Positions 1 through 7,989 of a stretch of DNA of 36,651 nucleotides are shown one piece after another. The first letter of the stretch is position 1. Every line of letters starts with the position of its first letter. Origin of the DNA: Verrucomicrobiota bacterium. Its GTDB lineage: Bacteria; Verrucomicrobiota; Verrucomicrobiia; Limisphaerales; UBA9464. Location of the stretch: positions 1 through 36,651 of the forward strand of contig VHCX01000034.1 in assembly GCA_016871615.1 (NCBI GenBank). The letters are read 5' to 3'. The notes below the pieces were generated by a model. It was not told the DNA's origin, made no database searches, and saw only the letters and a program-made list of their open reading frames with translations. The translations under genes were made by a program, and so were the position numbers.

Positions 1-2
1 GG

Positions 3-53
3 GAACGCGCCCGGACCCTCGGATACGATGGTCTCGGTCCCCGTGCCCCCTGA
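3..53 (+). CDS. Possible 3' end of an upstream gene (partial)
   Basis: The frame beginning at base 3 is open from the window edge to a TGA at 51-53 and reads ERARTLGYDGLGPRAP. The fragment looks protein-like and lies upstream of, and on the same strand as, the dehydrogenase operon. It is far too short to assign a family. Bases 54-215 between it and the next gene show no convincing coding sequence. The call rests only on position and residue composition and could be chance in GC-rich DNA. Confidence 0.25.
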   Translation, partial: ERARTLGYDGLGPRAP

Positions 54-215
54 ATCCGACCCAGACGGGGCCTTGGCAGGGGATCCGACCGGTGGCAGCA
101 TCCTTTGGCTGAACACCCGAATTCATCGCAGCCGTGAGCGAAGCCCGTGTCGGCAGGGGAGGACAGGTTGGGTCCGGGCGGCGGCAGACGGCAGGCGGGG
201 AGTCCTTCCGAAGCC

Positions 216-1268
216 ATGACGTTCCATCCTTCCACCGGCCACGAATTCACCACGGTCTTCGGACGCAATCTGCTGGCCGAGATCCCCAACTTCGCCCACC
301 GGCCCTGCCTCGTCGTGACCATGGAGGACCTGTGGCCGCGGTTCGCCGACCGCTTCGCCGGCCAGGTCACGCCCTACTTCGTGCGGACCATCGACGGGGA
401 TGAACTCACCCGGGAGCTGCCCTCCATCCCGCCGTCGGCCTCGGTGGTCGGCCTTGGCGGAGGACAGGCGATCGATGTGGCCAAATTCATCGCCTGGCAG
501 CGGAGGGTGCCCCTCTTCCAGGTGCCGACGGCCATGACCGTCGACGCCCCGTTCGGACACCGCGCCGGCCTGAGGTTCGGCGGGCATGTGCGCTATGTCG
601 GGTGGGCCGTGCCCGAAGCCGTCTATGTCGACTTCGACATCCTCCAGGGCGCCCCGCCGGCCCTCAACCGCAGCGGGATCTGCGAGATCCTCTGCTTCCA
701 CACGGCCCATGCCGACTGGCGGCTGGCCCGCGACCGCGGGCGCACCGAGCCCCAGTGGCCCTACGACGAGGCCCGGGTGGCCGAGGCGCGGGCCGTGCTG
801 GACGATCTCCTGCCTCGCCTCGACGAGATCGGCCGCGTGAGCGAGGCGGGAATCCGCAGCCTGATGGGCGCCATGCGATGGGCCGGTGCCTCGTTCCACA
901 ACGCCGGATGGAACCCGCGCCACATCGAGGGGATCGAGCATTTCATCTTCTACGCGCTCGAGTACCACACCGGCCGCAAGTTCATCCACGGCCAGCCTGT
1001 CTGCCTGGGCATCGTCGCGGGCTCGATGCTGCATGGCGACGATGCCGACGGGATGCTCCGGCGGATCCACCGGGTGGGCGTGGACATCCGTCCGGAGGCG
1101 ATGGGAATCACCTGGGCGCAGGTGGAGCACGCGCTGATGAACCTCGGCTCGTTCGTACGCGAGGCCGGACTCTGGTATGGGATCGCCCACGAGGCGGAGA
1201 TCACCCCGGCCTTCGTTGCATCCCTCCGTGAGCGCATCACCGCCCTGTACGGGACCTGGGCGCCATGA
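216..1268 (+). CDS. Iron-containing alcohol dehydrogenase / glycerol-1-phosphate dehydrogenase-like protein
   Basis: A 350-residue member of the dehydroquinate synthase-like/iron-ADH superfamily, closest in motif layout to NAD(P)-dependent sn-glycerol-1-phosphate dehydrogenases (AraM/EgsA). The nucleotide-binding GGGQAIDVAKF lies at 81-91, followed by VPTAMTVDAPFGHRAG at 103-118. Candidate metal ligands are E157 in GICEILC (family members usually have Asp here), H242 in GIEHFI and H258 in FIHGQPV. The ATG at 216 is chosen because the upstream in-frame extension does not resemble the family N terminus. The stop overlaps the permease start by four bases (ATGA), so the two are probably translated together. 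The substrate is not predictable; the downstream DegT aminotransferase suggests the ketone or aldehyde product might be aminated. Superfamily is firm, exact function is not. Confidence 0.85.
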   Translation: MTFHPSTGHEFTTVFGRNLLAEIPNFAHRPCLVVTMEDLWPRFADRFAGQVTPYFVRTIDGDELTRELPSIPPSASVVGLGGGQAIDVAKFIAWQRRVPLFQVPTAMTVDAPFGHRAGLRFGGHVRYVGWAVPEAVYVDFDILQGAPPALNRSGICEILCFHTAHADWRLARDRGRTEPQWPYDEARVAEARAVLDDLLPRLDEIGRVSEAGIRSLMGAMRWAGASFHNAGWNPRHIEGIEHFIFYALEYHTGRKFIHGQPVCLGIVAGSMLHGDDADGMLRRIHRVGVDIRPEAMGITWAQVEHALMNLGSFVREAGLWYGIAHEAEITPAFVASLRERITALYGTWAP

Positions 1269-2752
1269 ACCCGCCCGACCAGGACGCCGAGGATTTGGGC
1301 CGCTTCGGCTACGACCAGCAATTGCGGCGCACCCTGGGCGGGTTCTCGAGCTTCGCGGTCGCCTTCTCTCTCATCTCGGTGTTCACCGGGGTCTTCGCCA
1401 ATTTCGGCCACGGGCTCCGGCAGGTCGGCGGGGCGGTGGTCTGGTCGTGGCTGGCGGTGCTGGCCGGGCAGATGCTGGTCGCCGTCGTGATGGCCGACCT
1501 CGCGCGCCGGATGCCGCTCTCCGGCTACGGCTATCAGTGGGCCGGGCGCCTGCTGAACCCACATTGCGGTTTCGCCGTCGGATGGCTCCTGATGCTCCAG
1601 CTCCTTACCGGATTCCCGGGCATCTGCGCGACGCTGGCCTCCCAGGTCGCCGCGGTCGTGGCACCGGGCCGGGCGGGTCCGCCGATGCTGACCGCCGTGA
1701 CGCTCGGGGTGATCGCACTGGTCACCCTGACCCAGTTGTGGGGAATGCGCCTGACGGCGCGGGTCAATGACATCGGGGTGTGGACCGAGCTGATCGGCGT
1801 CGCCGGGGTGAGCGGGCTGCTCGTGACGGTCGCCCTCCGCGCCGGAGCGTTGCCGGAGGCCATGCTCCAGGCGCGCGAGGCGATCTCCGGGTCGGCCCCG
1901 GGCCCCGGGGCCTGGGCGCTGTCGCTGCTGCTCGGCGCCTGGTGTCTGACCGGCTTCGAGGCGGCGGCCGATCTCGCCGAGGAGACCGTCGATCCGCGCC
2001 GGACGGTGCCCCGGGCCATCCTCGCGTCGCTGCTCGGATCGGGTCTGGCGGGCGCGGTCCTGTTGGCCGGGGCCGTCGGATGCATCGTCGACCTGCCGGC
2101 GATGCAGGCCTCGGACAATCCGCTGCAGGATATCCTCCGCCAGGCGACCGGGCCGTGGTGGCCGGGGGTGCTCGCCGTGGTTGCGGTGTCCATCTTCGCC
2201 TGTGCGCTGGCCTCGCTCGCCGCCACGAGCCGCCTGCTGTTCGCGCTGGCCCGCGACCGCATGTTGCCTGGCGCGGGCTGGCTGGCCTGCGTGGATTCCC
2301 GCCATGGCATCCCGCGTCATGCGGTCCTTTTCGTCTGGGCCGTGGCCTCGGCGCTGGTGCTCGGGCTGCCGACGCTGGATCTCGTGATCCAGATCTCGGC
2401 CGTCGGCGGATACCTGGCCTACGCCGGCATCATGCTCGCCGCGGTCCTCTCGCCGTCTCCGCACCGCCACGCCGGTCGGAGCGGCGAGCGGACATCCGGG
2501 GGCGGCGGCGGAGGCCTCATCCGCCGGGTCGTCGCTCCGTTGGCCCTGCTGTGGAGCCTCGGGCTCGTGGCGGCCCTGACGCTGACACCGATGGCTCTAC
2601 CTGGGATCGCCACCCGGCATCTGCCGGCGCTCTCGACCTCGGTGGGGTTGATGGTGGGCGCGGTATTGTATTTCGTTGTGATCCGGGGTCGTCTTCGTCG
2701 CGGTGAAGCCGGGCCCCCGGACCGCCGAACCGCCGATTCCACCGAGCCCTGA
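1265..2752 (+). CDS. APC-family amino acid permease
   Basis: A 495-residue polytopic membrane protein of the amino acid-polyamine-organocation (APC) superfamily. The N terminus (FGYDQQLRRTLGGFSSFAVA) has the cytoplasmic stretch leading into the glycine/serine-rich first helix typical of GABA/amino-acid permeases. About twelve hydrophobic segments follow, ending with paired helices around 420-475 and a charged tail. The segment LSGYGYQWAGRLLNP near residue 85-100 matches the conserved loop after helix 2 in this family. It overlaps the preceding dehydrogenase by ATGA and is followed three bases later by the aminotransferase. It likely imports an amino acid, polyamine or amino-modified small molecule; the substrate cannot be read from sequence. 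Confidence 0.9.
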   Translation: MNPPDQDAEDLGRFGYDQQLRRTLGGFSSFAVAFSLISVFTGVFANFGHGLRQVGGAVVWSWLAVLAGQMLVAVVMADLARRMPLSGYGYQWAGRLLNPHCGFAVGWLLMLQLLTGFPGICATLASQVAAVVAPGRAGPPMLTAVTLGVIALVTLTQLWGMRLTARVNDIGVWTELIGVAGVSGLLVTVALRAGALPEAMLQAREAISGSAPGPGAWALSLLLGAWCLTGFEAAADLAEETVDPRRTVPRAILASLLGSGLAGAVLLAGAVGCIVDLPAMQASDNPLQDILRQATGPWWPGVLAVVAVSIFACALASLAATSRLLFALARDRMLPGAGWLACVDSRHGIPRHAVLFVWAVASALVLGLPTLDLVIQISAVGGYLAYAGIMLAAVLSPSPHRHAGRSGERTSGGGGGGLIRRVVAPLALLWSLGLVAALTLTPMALPGIATRHLPALSTSVGLMVGAVLYFVVIRGRLRRGEAGPPDRRTADSTEP

Positions 2753-2755
2753 GCC

Positions 2756-4180
2756 ATGAGCCCGAGCGACCCAAGTATTGACTTCCAAGCCTCCCCGAAT
2801 CCGCTGATCCGGCCGGAGCCGAGGGTGTTGCCTCCCGAATACCCTGGTGCAGCGAGGTACGCCGAGGAGGAGGTCGACGCGGTCGTCCGCGTCGTGCGCA
2901 ACCGTTCGCCCTTCCGCTACTATGGACCCCGGCTTGGAGGCGAGGTTGCCCGGTTGGAGGATGAGTTCGCGTGTTTTCTGGCCAGTTCGCCCGGCGGAAC
3001 ATGGCCCGCGAATTCGCCTTTTCGGGTCACGGCGGTCAACTCGGGCACGGGCGCACTGGAGGTCGCCCTCGACGCCCTTGGGGTCGGCGCCGGCGACGAG
3101 GTACTTGTTCAGGGTTTTCTTTGGATCTCCAGCATCTCGGCCATCGTCCGTCAGCGGGCGATTCCCGTGCTAGTCGACTCCGACGCGACTTTGAATCTCG
3201 ACCCCGACGAGATCCGTCGGCGCATCGGGCCGAAAACCCGGGTCATCATGCCCGTCCCGATGCTGGGCGGATGCGCACGGATCGGCCGGCTTGCCGAGAC
3301 CGTGCGCACGGTGAATGCCGAGAGGGCCCGGCAGGGATTGCCGCCGGTACGGATCCTCGAGGATTGCGCGCAGTCGATGGGGGCGCACGCCTATGGAATT
3401 CCGGGGTCGGTTGAGCCGACCGCGCCCGAGGGTATCCATCGCGTCGGCACCTTCGGCGACGTCGGCATATTCAGCCTTCAGATTAACAAGAACATCACCG
3501 CCGGCGAGGGCGGGCTGATCGTCACGCGCGATCCGGACCTCGCTCGGCGCATCGATGCCTTGCACAACGCCGGGTACGCGCGGGGCAAGGCTCCGCCGGT
3601 CAATTGGTACGGGGACGAGCCGGTCGGATGGGGTCACGGCCGACGTCTGGGGGAGATGCAAGGAGCGGTGGCCCGCGTGCAGTTGCGCCGGTTGGACGAA
3701 ATCCTCGCGGCGATGCGTCGGGGGCATGACAGCATTGAACGGCATTTGAGATCGCTTGGTCTAAAGACCCGCGCACGTGCCGATGCAGATGATCCCGGCG
3801 ACACAGGCTACTACTGCCAGTTCCATCTACCGGATCGCGGCGAGGACGATGCGGGGCGCATCTTGCGCGGGCGCCGGATCGCCGACGCACTGCGCGAATT
3901 CGGCCTTCGGCCATGGTTCCTGCACGACTTCGAGGTGCACGTCTATTACAACATCGAGCCCTTGGTTGGACGCTGGCCACTGGCCGGAGGTGGTCCTTGG
4001 CCATCGGGTGACGCGTCGGGCGATCCGCGATACGCCTATGCGCGCGGGACCCTTCCGAAACTCGACCGACTTCTGACATCGACGATCGGTATCCATGTGC
4101 CCAGCACCCTTTCGGGCACCGAAGAGGCGTACATACGGCAGGCGCTTTCCTGGGTCATCTCCACTGAGACCGATCGCTGA
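2756..4180 (+). CDS. DegT/DnrJ/EryC1/StrS-type PLP aminotransferase
   Basis: A 474-residue fold-type I PLP enzyme of the DegT sugar aminotransferase family, which usually transfers an amino group from Glu/Gln to a keto-sugar or keto-cyclitol. The cofactor site is visible: VNSGTGALEVAL at 94-105, the PLP-ring Asp in ILEDCAQSMGAHAYG (D203), and the Schiff-base lysine in FSLQINKNITAGEGG (K245). The protein is longer than the usual 370-400 residues because of an N-terminal extension of about 25 residues and a longer C-terminal half. The ATG lies three bases after the permease stop. Third-position GC looks slightly lower than in neighbouring genes. The combination with a dehydroquinate synthase-superfamily enzyme is reminiscent of aminocyclitol or amino-sugar routes, but that is inference. 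Confidence 0.9.
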   Translation: MSPSDPSIDFQASPNPLIRPEPRVLPPEYPGAARYAEEEVDAVVRVVRNRSPFRYYGPRLGGEVARLEDEFACFLASSPGGTWPANSPFRVTAVNSGTGALEVALDALGVGAGDEVLVQGFLWISSISAIVRQRAIPVLVDSDATLNLDPDEIRRRIGPKTRVIMPVPMLGGCARIGRLAETVRTVNAERARQGLPPVRILEDCAQSMGAHAYGIPGSVEPTAPEGIHRVGTFGDVGIFSLQINKNITAGEGGLIVTRDPDLARRIDALHNAGYARGKAPPVNWYGDEPVGWGHGRRLGEMQGAVARVQLRRLDEILAAMRRGHDSIERHLRSLGLKTRARADADDPGDTGYYCQFHLPDRGEDDAGRILRGRRIADALREFGLRPWFLHDFEVHVYYNIEPLVGRWPLAGGGPWPSGDASGDPRYAYARGTLPKLDRLLTSTIGIHVPSTLSGTEEAYIRQALSWVISTETDR

Positions 4181-4481
4181 AGCGCCGGTCTGGTTGACTT
4201 TGGGGCTTCGACGCGGCTGGCGAACGGGCTGAACGAGCTGGCGTTGACCGGCAAAAAGTCTTGGAAAGAGCTGCCAGTCCGGTGACCAGGCCGCGCAATT
4301 TTTCTCTGCGACTTCTGCGGGCAACAGTTTGGGTGCCTGGACCTGCGCCTGGGAATGTGATCTCCCCTTAGGCAGTTTCTGCGGTCCGGTCAAACTTGTG
4401 GGGTCTTACGGAAAAATTTGTGCATCAGCCAAACAAAAAGTTGCGGGGATAAGAAATCACCCTAGGGTATCATTCTTCAAT
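4181..4481 (+). other. Intergenic region with a short protein-like remnant
   Basis: 301 bases without a gene. Directly after the aminotransferase stop the same frame reads on for about 34 codons (including LVDFGASTRLANGL and ELALTGKKSWKELPVR) to a TGA near 4280. This could be a decayed coding fragment or chance. The right part is AT-richer than the surroundings and ends with TATCAT at 4468-4473, a possible -10 element only about eight bases before the next ATG, with no Shine-Dalgarno sequence in between. No convincing -35 partner is seen. Confidence 0.4.
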
Positions 4482-6272
4482 ATGAAGTTTTTCCTTCTGC
4501 TTCCCATCCTGATAGGGCTCTTTGGAGCCGTTGGAGCTTTCGGCCAAGGGCTCACAATCACAGTCAACTCAACCGGAAACGACAACAACCCAGACGACCG
4601 GCTGACGCTCGTCGAGGCAATCTTGATCGCCAACGAGCGTCTTGGACGTCCCAGTTCGGCAGCAGAGTCGTCCTTGGTCGTTAAGGGGAGCTCGCGACTG
4701 CTGGACGTTCGCTTCGCCATTCCCGGCGACGGACCTCACTTCATCACACCGCCACCCGGGGGCTTTCCCCCGCTGACGACTGGCCTTTTCGATCAGGTTT
4801 TGATCGACGGATTCTCCCAACCTGGAGCGCGACCGAACTCCAACGGAATCGAGGGCACCAACAACGCCGCACTCAAGATCGTTCTCGACTGTCGGAAGCT
4901 TGCCGCCGATCCGGCCACAGGCGAAATGCCGGACTGGTCGTTTAAAATCGCCGCATCCCGTGTCCACTTCAGAGGATTTTCAGTCCTGGCCGGCCGGGAC
5001 ACCGACAACTATGGCGTATACTTCAGCGATGGCGCCGTCGGAGGGCAAGTCAGCGGTTGCTGGTTTGGAGTGTCTCCGGATCAGTCGATCCTCGCCGGCG
5101 GCGAGGTCGCAATCGCGGCGTACGGAACCGAGGGCGGTCAAGTGTTCGGGTCGGACGGCAATGGTGCGGACGACCTCGCCGAGATCAACATCATCGTTGC
5201 GCACGCCATCGGCGTCCAATTCGAGGAGACAAAGAATATCCTCGTTCAGAACAACCTCATCGGGGTGCTGCCTGACGGGAAGACATTGCCTCCCGAGGCC
5301 ATCCGGGAGGCCCTCGAAGGCGATGCGGTGGAAGGCAACGCCTTGGCCGGCACCATCACTCTTCGGCGAAACCTCATCGGGGGTATGCGCGGGGACGCCA
5401 TCGAATTTTATGGTCCTGCGGAAAGATTGCTGCTGTTGGAGAACACCATCGGCGTTGCCTGGGACGGAGTGACGCCGTTGCCGAATGGAAACTTTCTCAA
5501 GGTCCAAGCCGTCCAAGCCTTCGTGGGCTTGGACAAGGGGATGGTACCGACCGCCGCCTCGGGCAATCGTATTGCCAACCACACCGGATATCTTTTCCGA
5601 CACAACAAAGCGGACACCCGGATCGTCCATCGCGGAAACGTGTTGACGAAAAACTCGGGTTCCTATTTCGAACAACTGGCGAATTCACTCACTGGTATGC
5701 GGCTCGGACGCGCAACTGACCTTTCGCCCGTGCTTGAGGTAAACTCGACCCGGCAGATCCTGCGGGGGACCCTTCCGCTGAGTGGCCCCGGTCCCGATGC
5801 GCTAACGGCTGCCACGATTGACATCTATGCCTCGGAAGAATCGCCAGACCCGGATCGCCCTCCTATCGGGCGATGGCTGGCATCCTTCACCGATGGAGGA
5901 CCTGGAGATCTCGACCCATCGACGGGGGCCTTTACCTTGGACCTTTCTGCGGTGCCTGGGTTGGACAGTGTCACCCACCTAGCCGTCACGAGCACCTTGG
6001 AGGATGTCACGGGTGCAGACACATCTCCGTTTTCGAATATCCTTCGGCTCCCTCGCGGCGCCCCCCGCCTTTCACTGGCACGCACCGGCGATGGCATGAC
6101 GCTAACGCTGAACACCACGGAGGGTACCCGGTATCAACTTCAATCCAGCCTAACCCTAGGCTCGGCCTGGACCGATGTCGGAAACGCCTTCATCGGAACG
6201 GGAAGCTCCAAATCCATCCCTCTGCCCAAGGATCCTACGGCGGCCTTTTTCCGAGTGAGGCTTTCAAACTAG
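4482..6272 (+). CDS. Secreted right-handed beta-helix repeat protein with CSLREA-like N terminus
   Basis: A 596-residue exported protein of unknown ligand. Residues 1-22 (MKFFLLLPILIGLFGAVGAFGQ) form a Sec signal peptide. The mature start ITVNSTGNDNNPDDRLTLVEAI resembles the CSLREA-type motif found at the start of surface beta-helix proteins, and IDGFSQPGARPNSNGIEG is a characteristic turn of that group. The middle contains repeated short strands with Asn-rich turns (for example NILVQNNLIGVLPDG). The C-terminal 70 residues contain YQLQSSLTLGSAWTDVG and FFRVRLSN, a module common at the ends of Verrucomicrobial secreted proteins. The first ATG that gives a signal peptide was chosen; an in-frame extension to 4329 has no signal sequence. 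Base composition is less GC-rich than the neighbours, which suggests recent acquisition. Confidence 0.75.
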   Translation: MKFFLLLPILIGLFGAVGAFGQGLTITVNSTGNDNNPDDRLTLVEAILIANERLGRPSSAAESSLVVKGSSRLLDVRFAIPGDGPHFITPPPGGFPPLTTGLFDQVLIDGFSQPGARPNSNGIEGTNNAALKIVLDCRKLAADPATGEMPDWSFKIAASRVHFRGFSVLAGRDTDNYGVYFSDGAVGGQVSGCWFGVSPDQSILAGGEVAIAAYGTEGGQVFGSDGNGADDLAEINIIVAHAIGVQFEETKNILVQNNLIGVLPDGKTLPPEAIREALEGDAVEGNALAGTITLRRNLIGGMRGDAIEFYGPAERLLLLENTIGVAWDGVTPLPNGNFLKVQAVQAFVGLDKGMVPTAASGNRIANHTGYLFRHNKADTRIVHRGNVLTKNSGSYFEQLANSLTGMRLGRATDLSPVLEVNSTRQILRGTLPLSGPGPDALTAATIDIYASEESPDPDRPPIGRWLASFTDGGPGDLDPSTGAFTLDLSAVPGLDSVTHLAVTSTLEDVTGADTSPFSNILRLPRGAPRLSLARTGDGMTLTLNTTEGTRYQLQSSLTLGSAWTDVGNAFIGTGSSKSIPLPKDPTAAFFRVRLSN

Positions 6273-6486
6273 GGTGTTTTGAGGCAATGCGGTCCAGCCC
6301 CGACGAGGCCGGTCACGAAGCGAAAGCTCACGATGAGGCCGACTTGTCCATTGCAGTCGACATACCGAGCTCAGTGCTAGCCGGACTTTGGCAACCGGGC
6401 TGCGGTTTTCGCTGATTTGCTCCGATCGACCGGTGTTTTTCCCCGGAAAAGCGACTCTTTGAACTCTCGGGGTCACCGATTTTCTC

Positions 6487-6614
6487 TGTAGTGCAGACCT
6501 ATCCCCCCTCGTCTTTGCTCCGGGATTTTCAGATAGGAGGTCGGCTTTGTTCCTGCGCTGCCATCGACGCAAGAACAGTCTAGCCTGTCGCCAGACCCGA
6601 TGTAGTGCAGACCT
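6487..6614. repeat. Pair of 14-bp direct repeats (TGTAGTGCAGACCT)
   Basis: TGTAGTGCAGACCT occurs exactly at 6487-6500 and again at 6601-6614, 114 bp apart in a gene-free stretch. On the reverse strand the core AGGTCTGCACTA resembles part of the 26-bp element at 11279 and 21671 (GGTCCTCACTA), so the two may be divergent members of one dispersed family. Confidence 0.6.
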
Positions 6615-6624
6615 TTGACCTGAG

Positions 6625-6648
6625 AACCCCTCGTTTGCTGGGGTTTTT
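6625..6648 (+). terminator. Intrinsic terminator
   Basis: AACCCC (6625-6630), a nine-base loop, GGGGTT (6640-6645) and a run of T to 6648. In the plus direction this is a classical Rho-independent terminator about 350 bp after the beta-helix gene stop. In the minus direction, for truA, no T-run follows the stem. Confidence 0.65.
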
Positions 6649-6680
6649 CACTTTCAAAGTGCCCAGTAGCGAAAGTCCGG

Positions 6681-7562
6681 CTAGTCGAGATCGGCCGGAT
6701 GGGGCCGCCGGGGCATTCCTGGCCGCCGGTGGAACACCTGCCACAGCACCAGTCCCAGCGCCGGGGCGGTCATCCCCGCGAGGCGACGGTCGCGGGTGGC
6801 CAGCAACGGGATGATCTCGTCGGGATGGAAGCGCCCATGACCCACCTGCACCAGCGTGCCCACGATGCCCCGGCACATCTTGTACAGGAACCCGTCGGCC
6901 TCGATGACGACCGTGAGCCGCGGACCCGAGCGGAGCACGTCGCACCGCGTGACGTGACGGACCGTGTGGTGCCGCTCGTAGCCCGGCGAGGCGCTGAAGG
7001 CCAGGAAGTCGTGCCGCCCCACCAGCGTGGCTGCGGCGGCCCGCATCGCGGCGACGTCGATCGGCTTGGGCACGTGCCACTGATGGCGGATCCCCAGCGG
7101 GTCGTGGGCCGGGGCATTCCAGACGGTGTAGCGGTACTGCTTGCCCACGGCGTCGAAGCGCGCATGGAAGTCGGCCCGGGCCCGGGAGGCCGAGACCAAC
7201 CGGATATCCTGCGGCAGATGGGCGTTGGCCGCCAGCACCAGCTTGTCGGGCGTCATGCGCCACTCGGTGACCGGCACGTCGAAATGCACCGACATGCCCC
7301 GCGCGTGCACCCCGGTGTCGGTCCGGCTGGAGCTGACCGCGCGCGGCCCGCTGCGGAAGATCCGCCCGAGGGCGGCCTCCAGGCATCCCTGCACGCTCAT
7401 GCCCTCAGGCTGGACCTGCCATCCGCAGTAGGCGGTGCCGTCGTAGGCGACGGTAAGGCGGATCCGCTGGAAACCATCCCGGGCCGAATCGGGCCGTTCC
7501 CGGGACCGCCTGACGCCGGCCTTCGGCAACCCGTCGGGCGCTCCGCTTGCGGGGTCGCTCAC
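6681..7562 (-). CDS. truA: tRNA pseudouridine(38-40) synthase TruA
   Basis: Converts uridines 38-40 of the tRNA anticodon arm to pseudouridine. The family start IRLTVAYDGTAYCGWQVQ, the catalytic motif SSRTDTGVHARGMSVHF (nucleophilic Asp, residue 82 counted from the GTG), and the later blocks KQYRYTVWN and FLYKMCRGIVGTLVQVG are all present. The proposed start is the GTG at 7560-7562, which overlaps the ruvX stop (GTGA). This gives 293 residues, about 25 more than E. coli TruA, with an Arg-rich lead of roughly 30 residues before the conserved core. A TTG eleven codons in is an alternative start. No ATG lies close to the core in this frame. It is the last gene of nagB-ruvX-truA. Confidence 0.93.
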   Translation of the reverse strand: MSDPASGAPDGLPKAGVRRSRERPDSARDGFQRIRLTVAYDGTAYCGWQVQPEGMSVQGCLEAALGRIFRSGPRAVSSSRTDTGVHARGMSVHFDVPVTEWRMTPDKLVLAANAHLPQDIRLVSASRARADFHARFDAVGKQYRYTVWNAPAHDPLGIRHQWHVPKPIDVAAMRAAAATLVGRHDFLAFSASPGYERHHTVRHVTRCDVLRSGPRLTVVIEADGFLYKMCRGIVGTLVQVGHGRFHPDEIIPLLATRDRRLAGMTAPALGLVLWQVFHRRPGMPRRPHPADLD

Positions 7563-7972
7563 GGGGCCAGGCTGTCGAGGTAGCCCTGCAGGAGGACGGC
7601 CGCGGCCGCCGAATCGATCCTGCCTCGTTGCTGGGCCGCCTTGGTCCCGCCGCTGCGCAGGGCCTTGGCCGCCGACACCGTGGTGAGCCGCTCGTCCCAC
7701 GTCCGGATCGGCACGAGGATCACGTCCTTGAGCGCCGCGACGAACTCCCGCGCCTTGGCCGCGGCACAGCCGTAGGACCCGTCCATGTTGCGGGGCATGC
7801 CCACGACGATGAGCTCCACCTGCTGGTCGCGGATCAGTTCCTTGAGCCGTTCGACCAGCGGCGCGAACGGTTCGGCCGGAAGGAACTCCAGAGGCCGCGC
7901 GATCCATCGCATCTCGTCGCTCACGGCGACACCGACGCGGACGGTCCCGGGATCGAGGGCGAGGATGCGCAT
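7559..7972 (-). CDS. ruvX: Putative pre-16S rRNA nuclease / Holliday junction resolvase-like RuvX (YqgF)
   Basis: A 137-residue protein with the RNase H-like YqgF fold, involved in final 5' trimming of 16S rRNA and originally named for predicted Holliday-junction resolution. The first strand MRILALDPGTVRVGVAVSDE carries the acidic Asp7. VGMPRNMDGSYGCAAAKAREF, PIRTWDERLTTVSA and the C-terminal RIDSAAAAVLLQGYLD (active-site Asp) are family hallmarks. The length is normal. It starts 17 bases after the nagB stop and overlaps truA by GTGA, so it is co-transcribed and probably translationally coupled. Confidence 0.93.
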   Translation of the reverse strand: MRILALDPGTVRVGVAVSDEMRWIARPLEFLPAEPFAPLVERLKELIRDQQVELIVVGMPRNMDGSYGCAAAKAREFVAALKDVILVPIRTWDERLTTVSAAKALRSGGTKAAQQRGRIDSAAAAVLLQGYLDSLAP

Positions 7973-7989
7973 GGCGGAAGGGCGTCGGA

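Larger units (their letters stand above)
6273..6680. other. Long intergenic region between convergent genes
   Basis: 408 bases separating the beta-helix gene from truA. I see no credible gene. It contains two copies of a 14-bp direct repeat (6487-6500 and 6601-6614) and an intrinsic terminator (6625-6648). Composition is less GC-rich than the rest of the window. Confidence 0.6.

Noticed and set aside
28-219. 63-codon ORF at the left edge
   Set aside because: Low-complexity, overlaps the start of the dehydrogenase gene and has no ribosome-binding site.
950-2470. 506-codon minus-strand ORF opposite the dehydrogenase and permease
   Set aside because: Very Arg- and Gly-rich, antisense to two well-supported genes.
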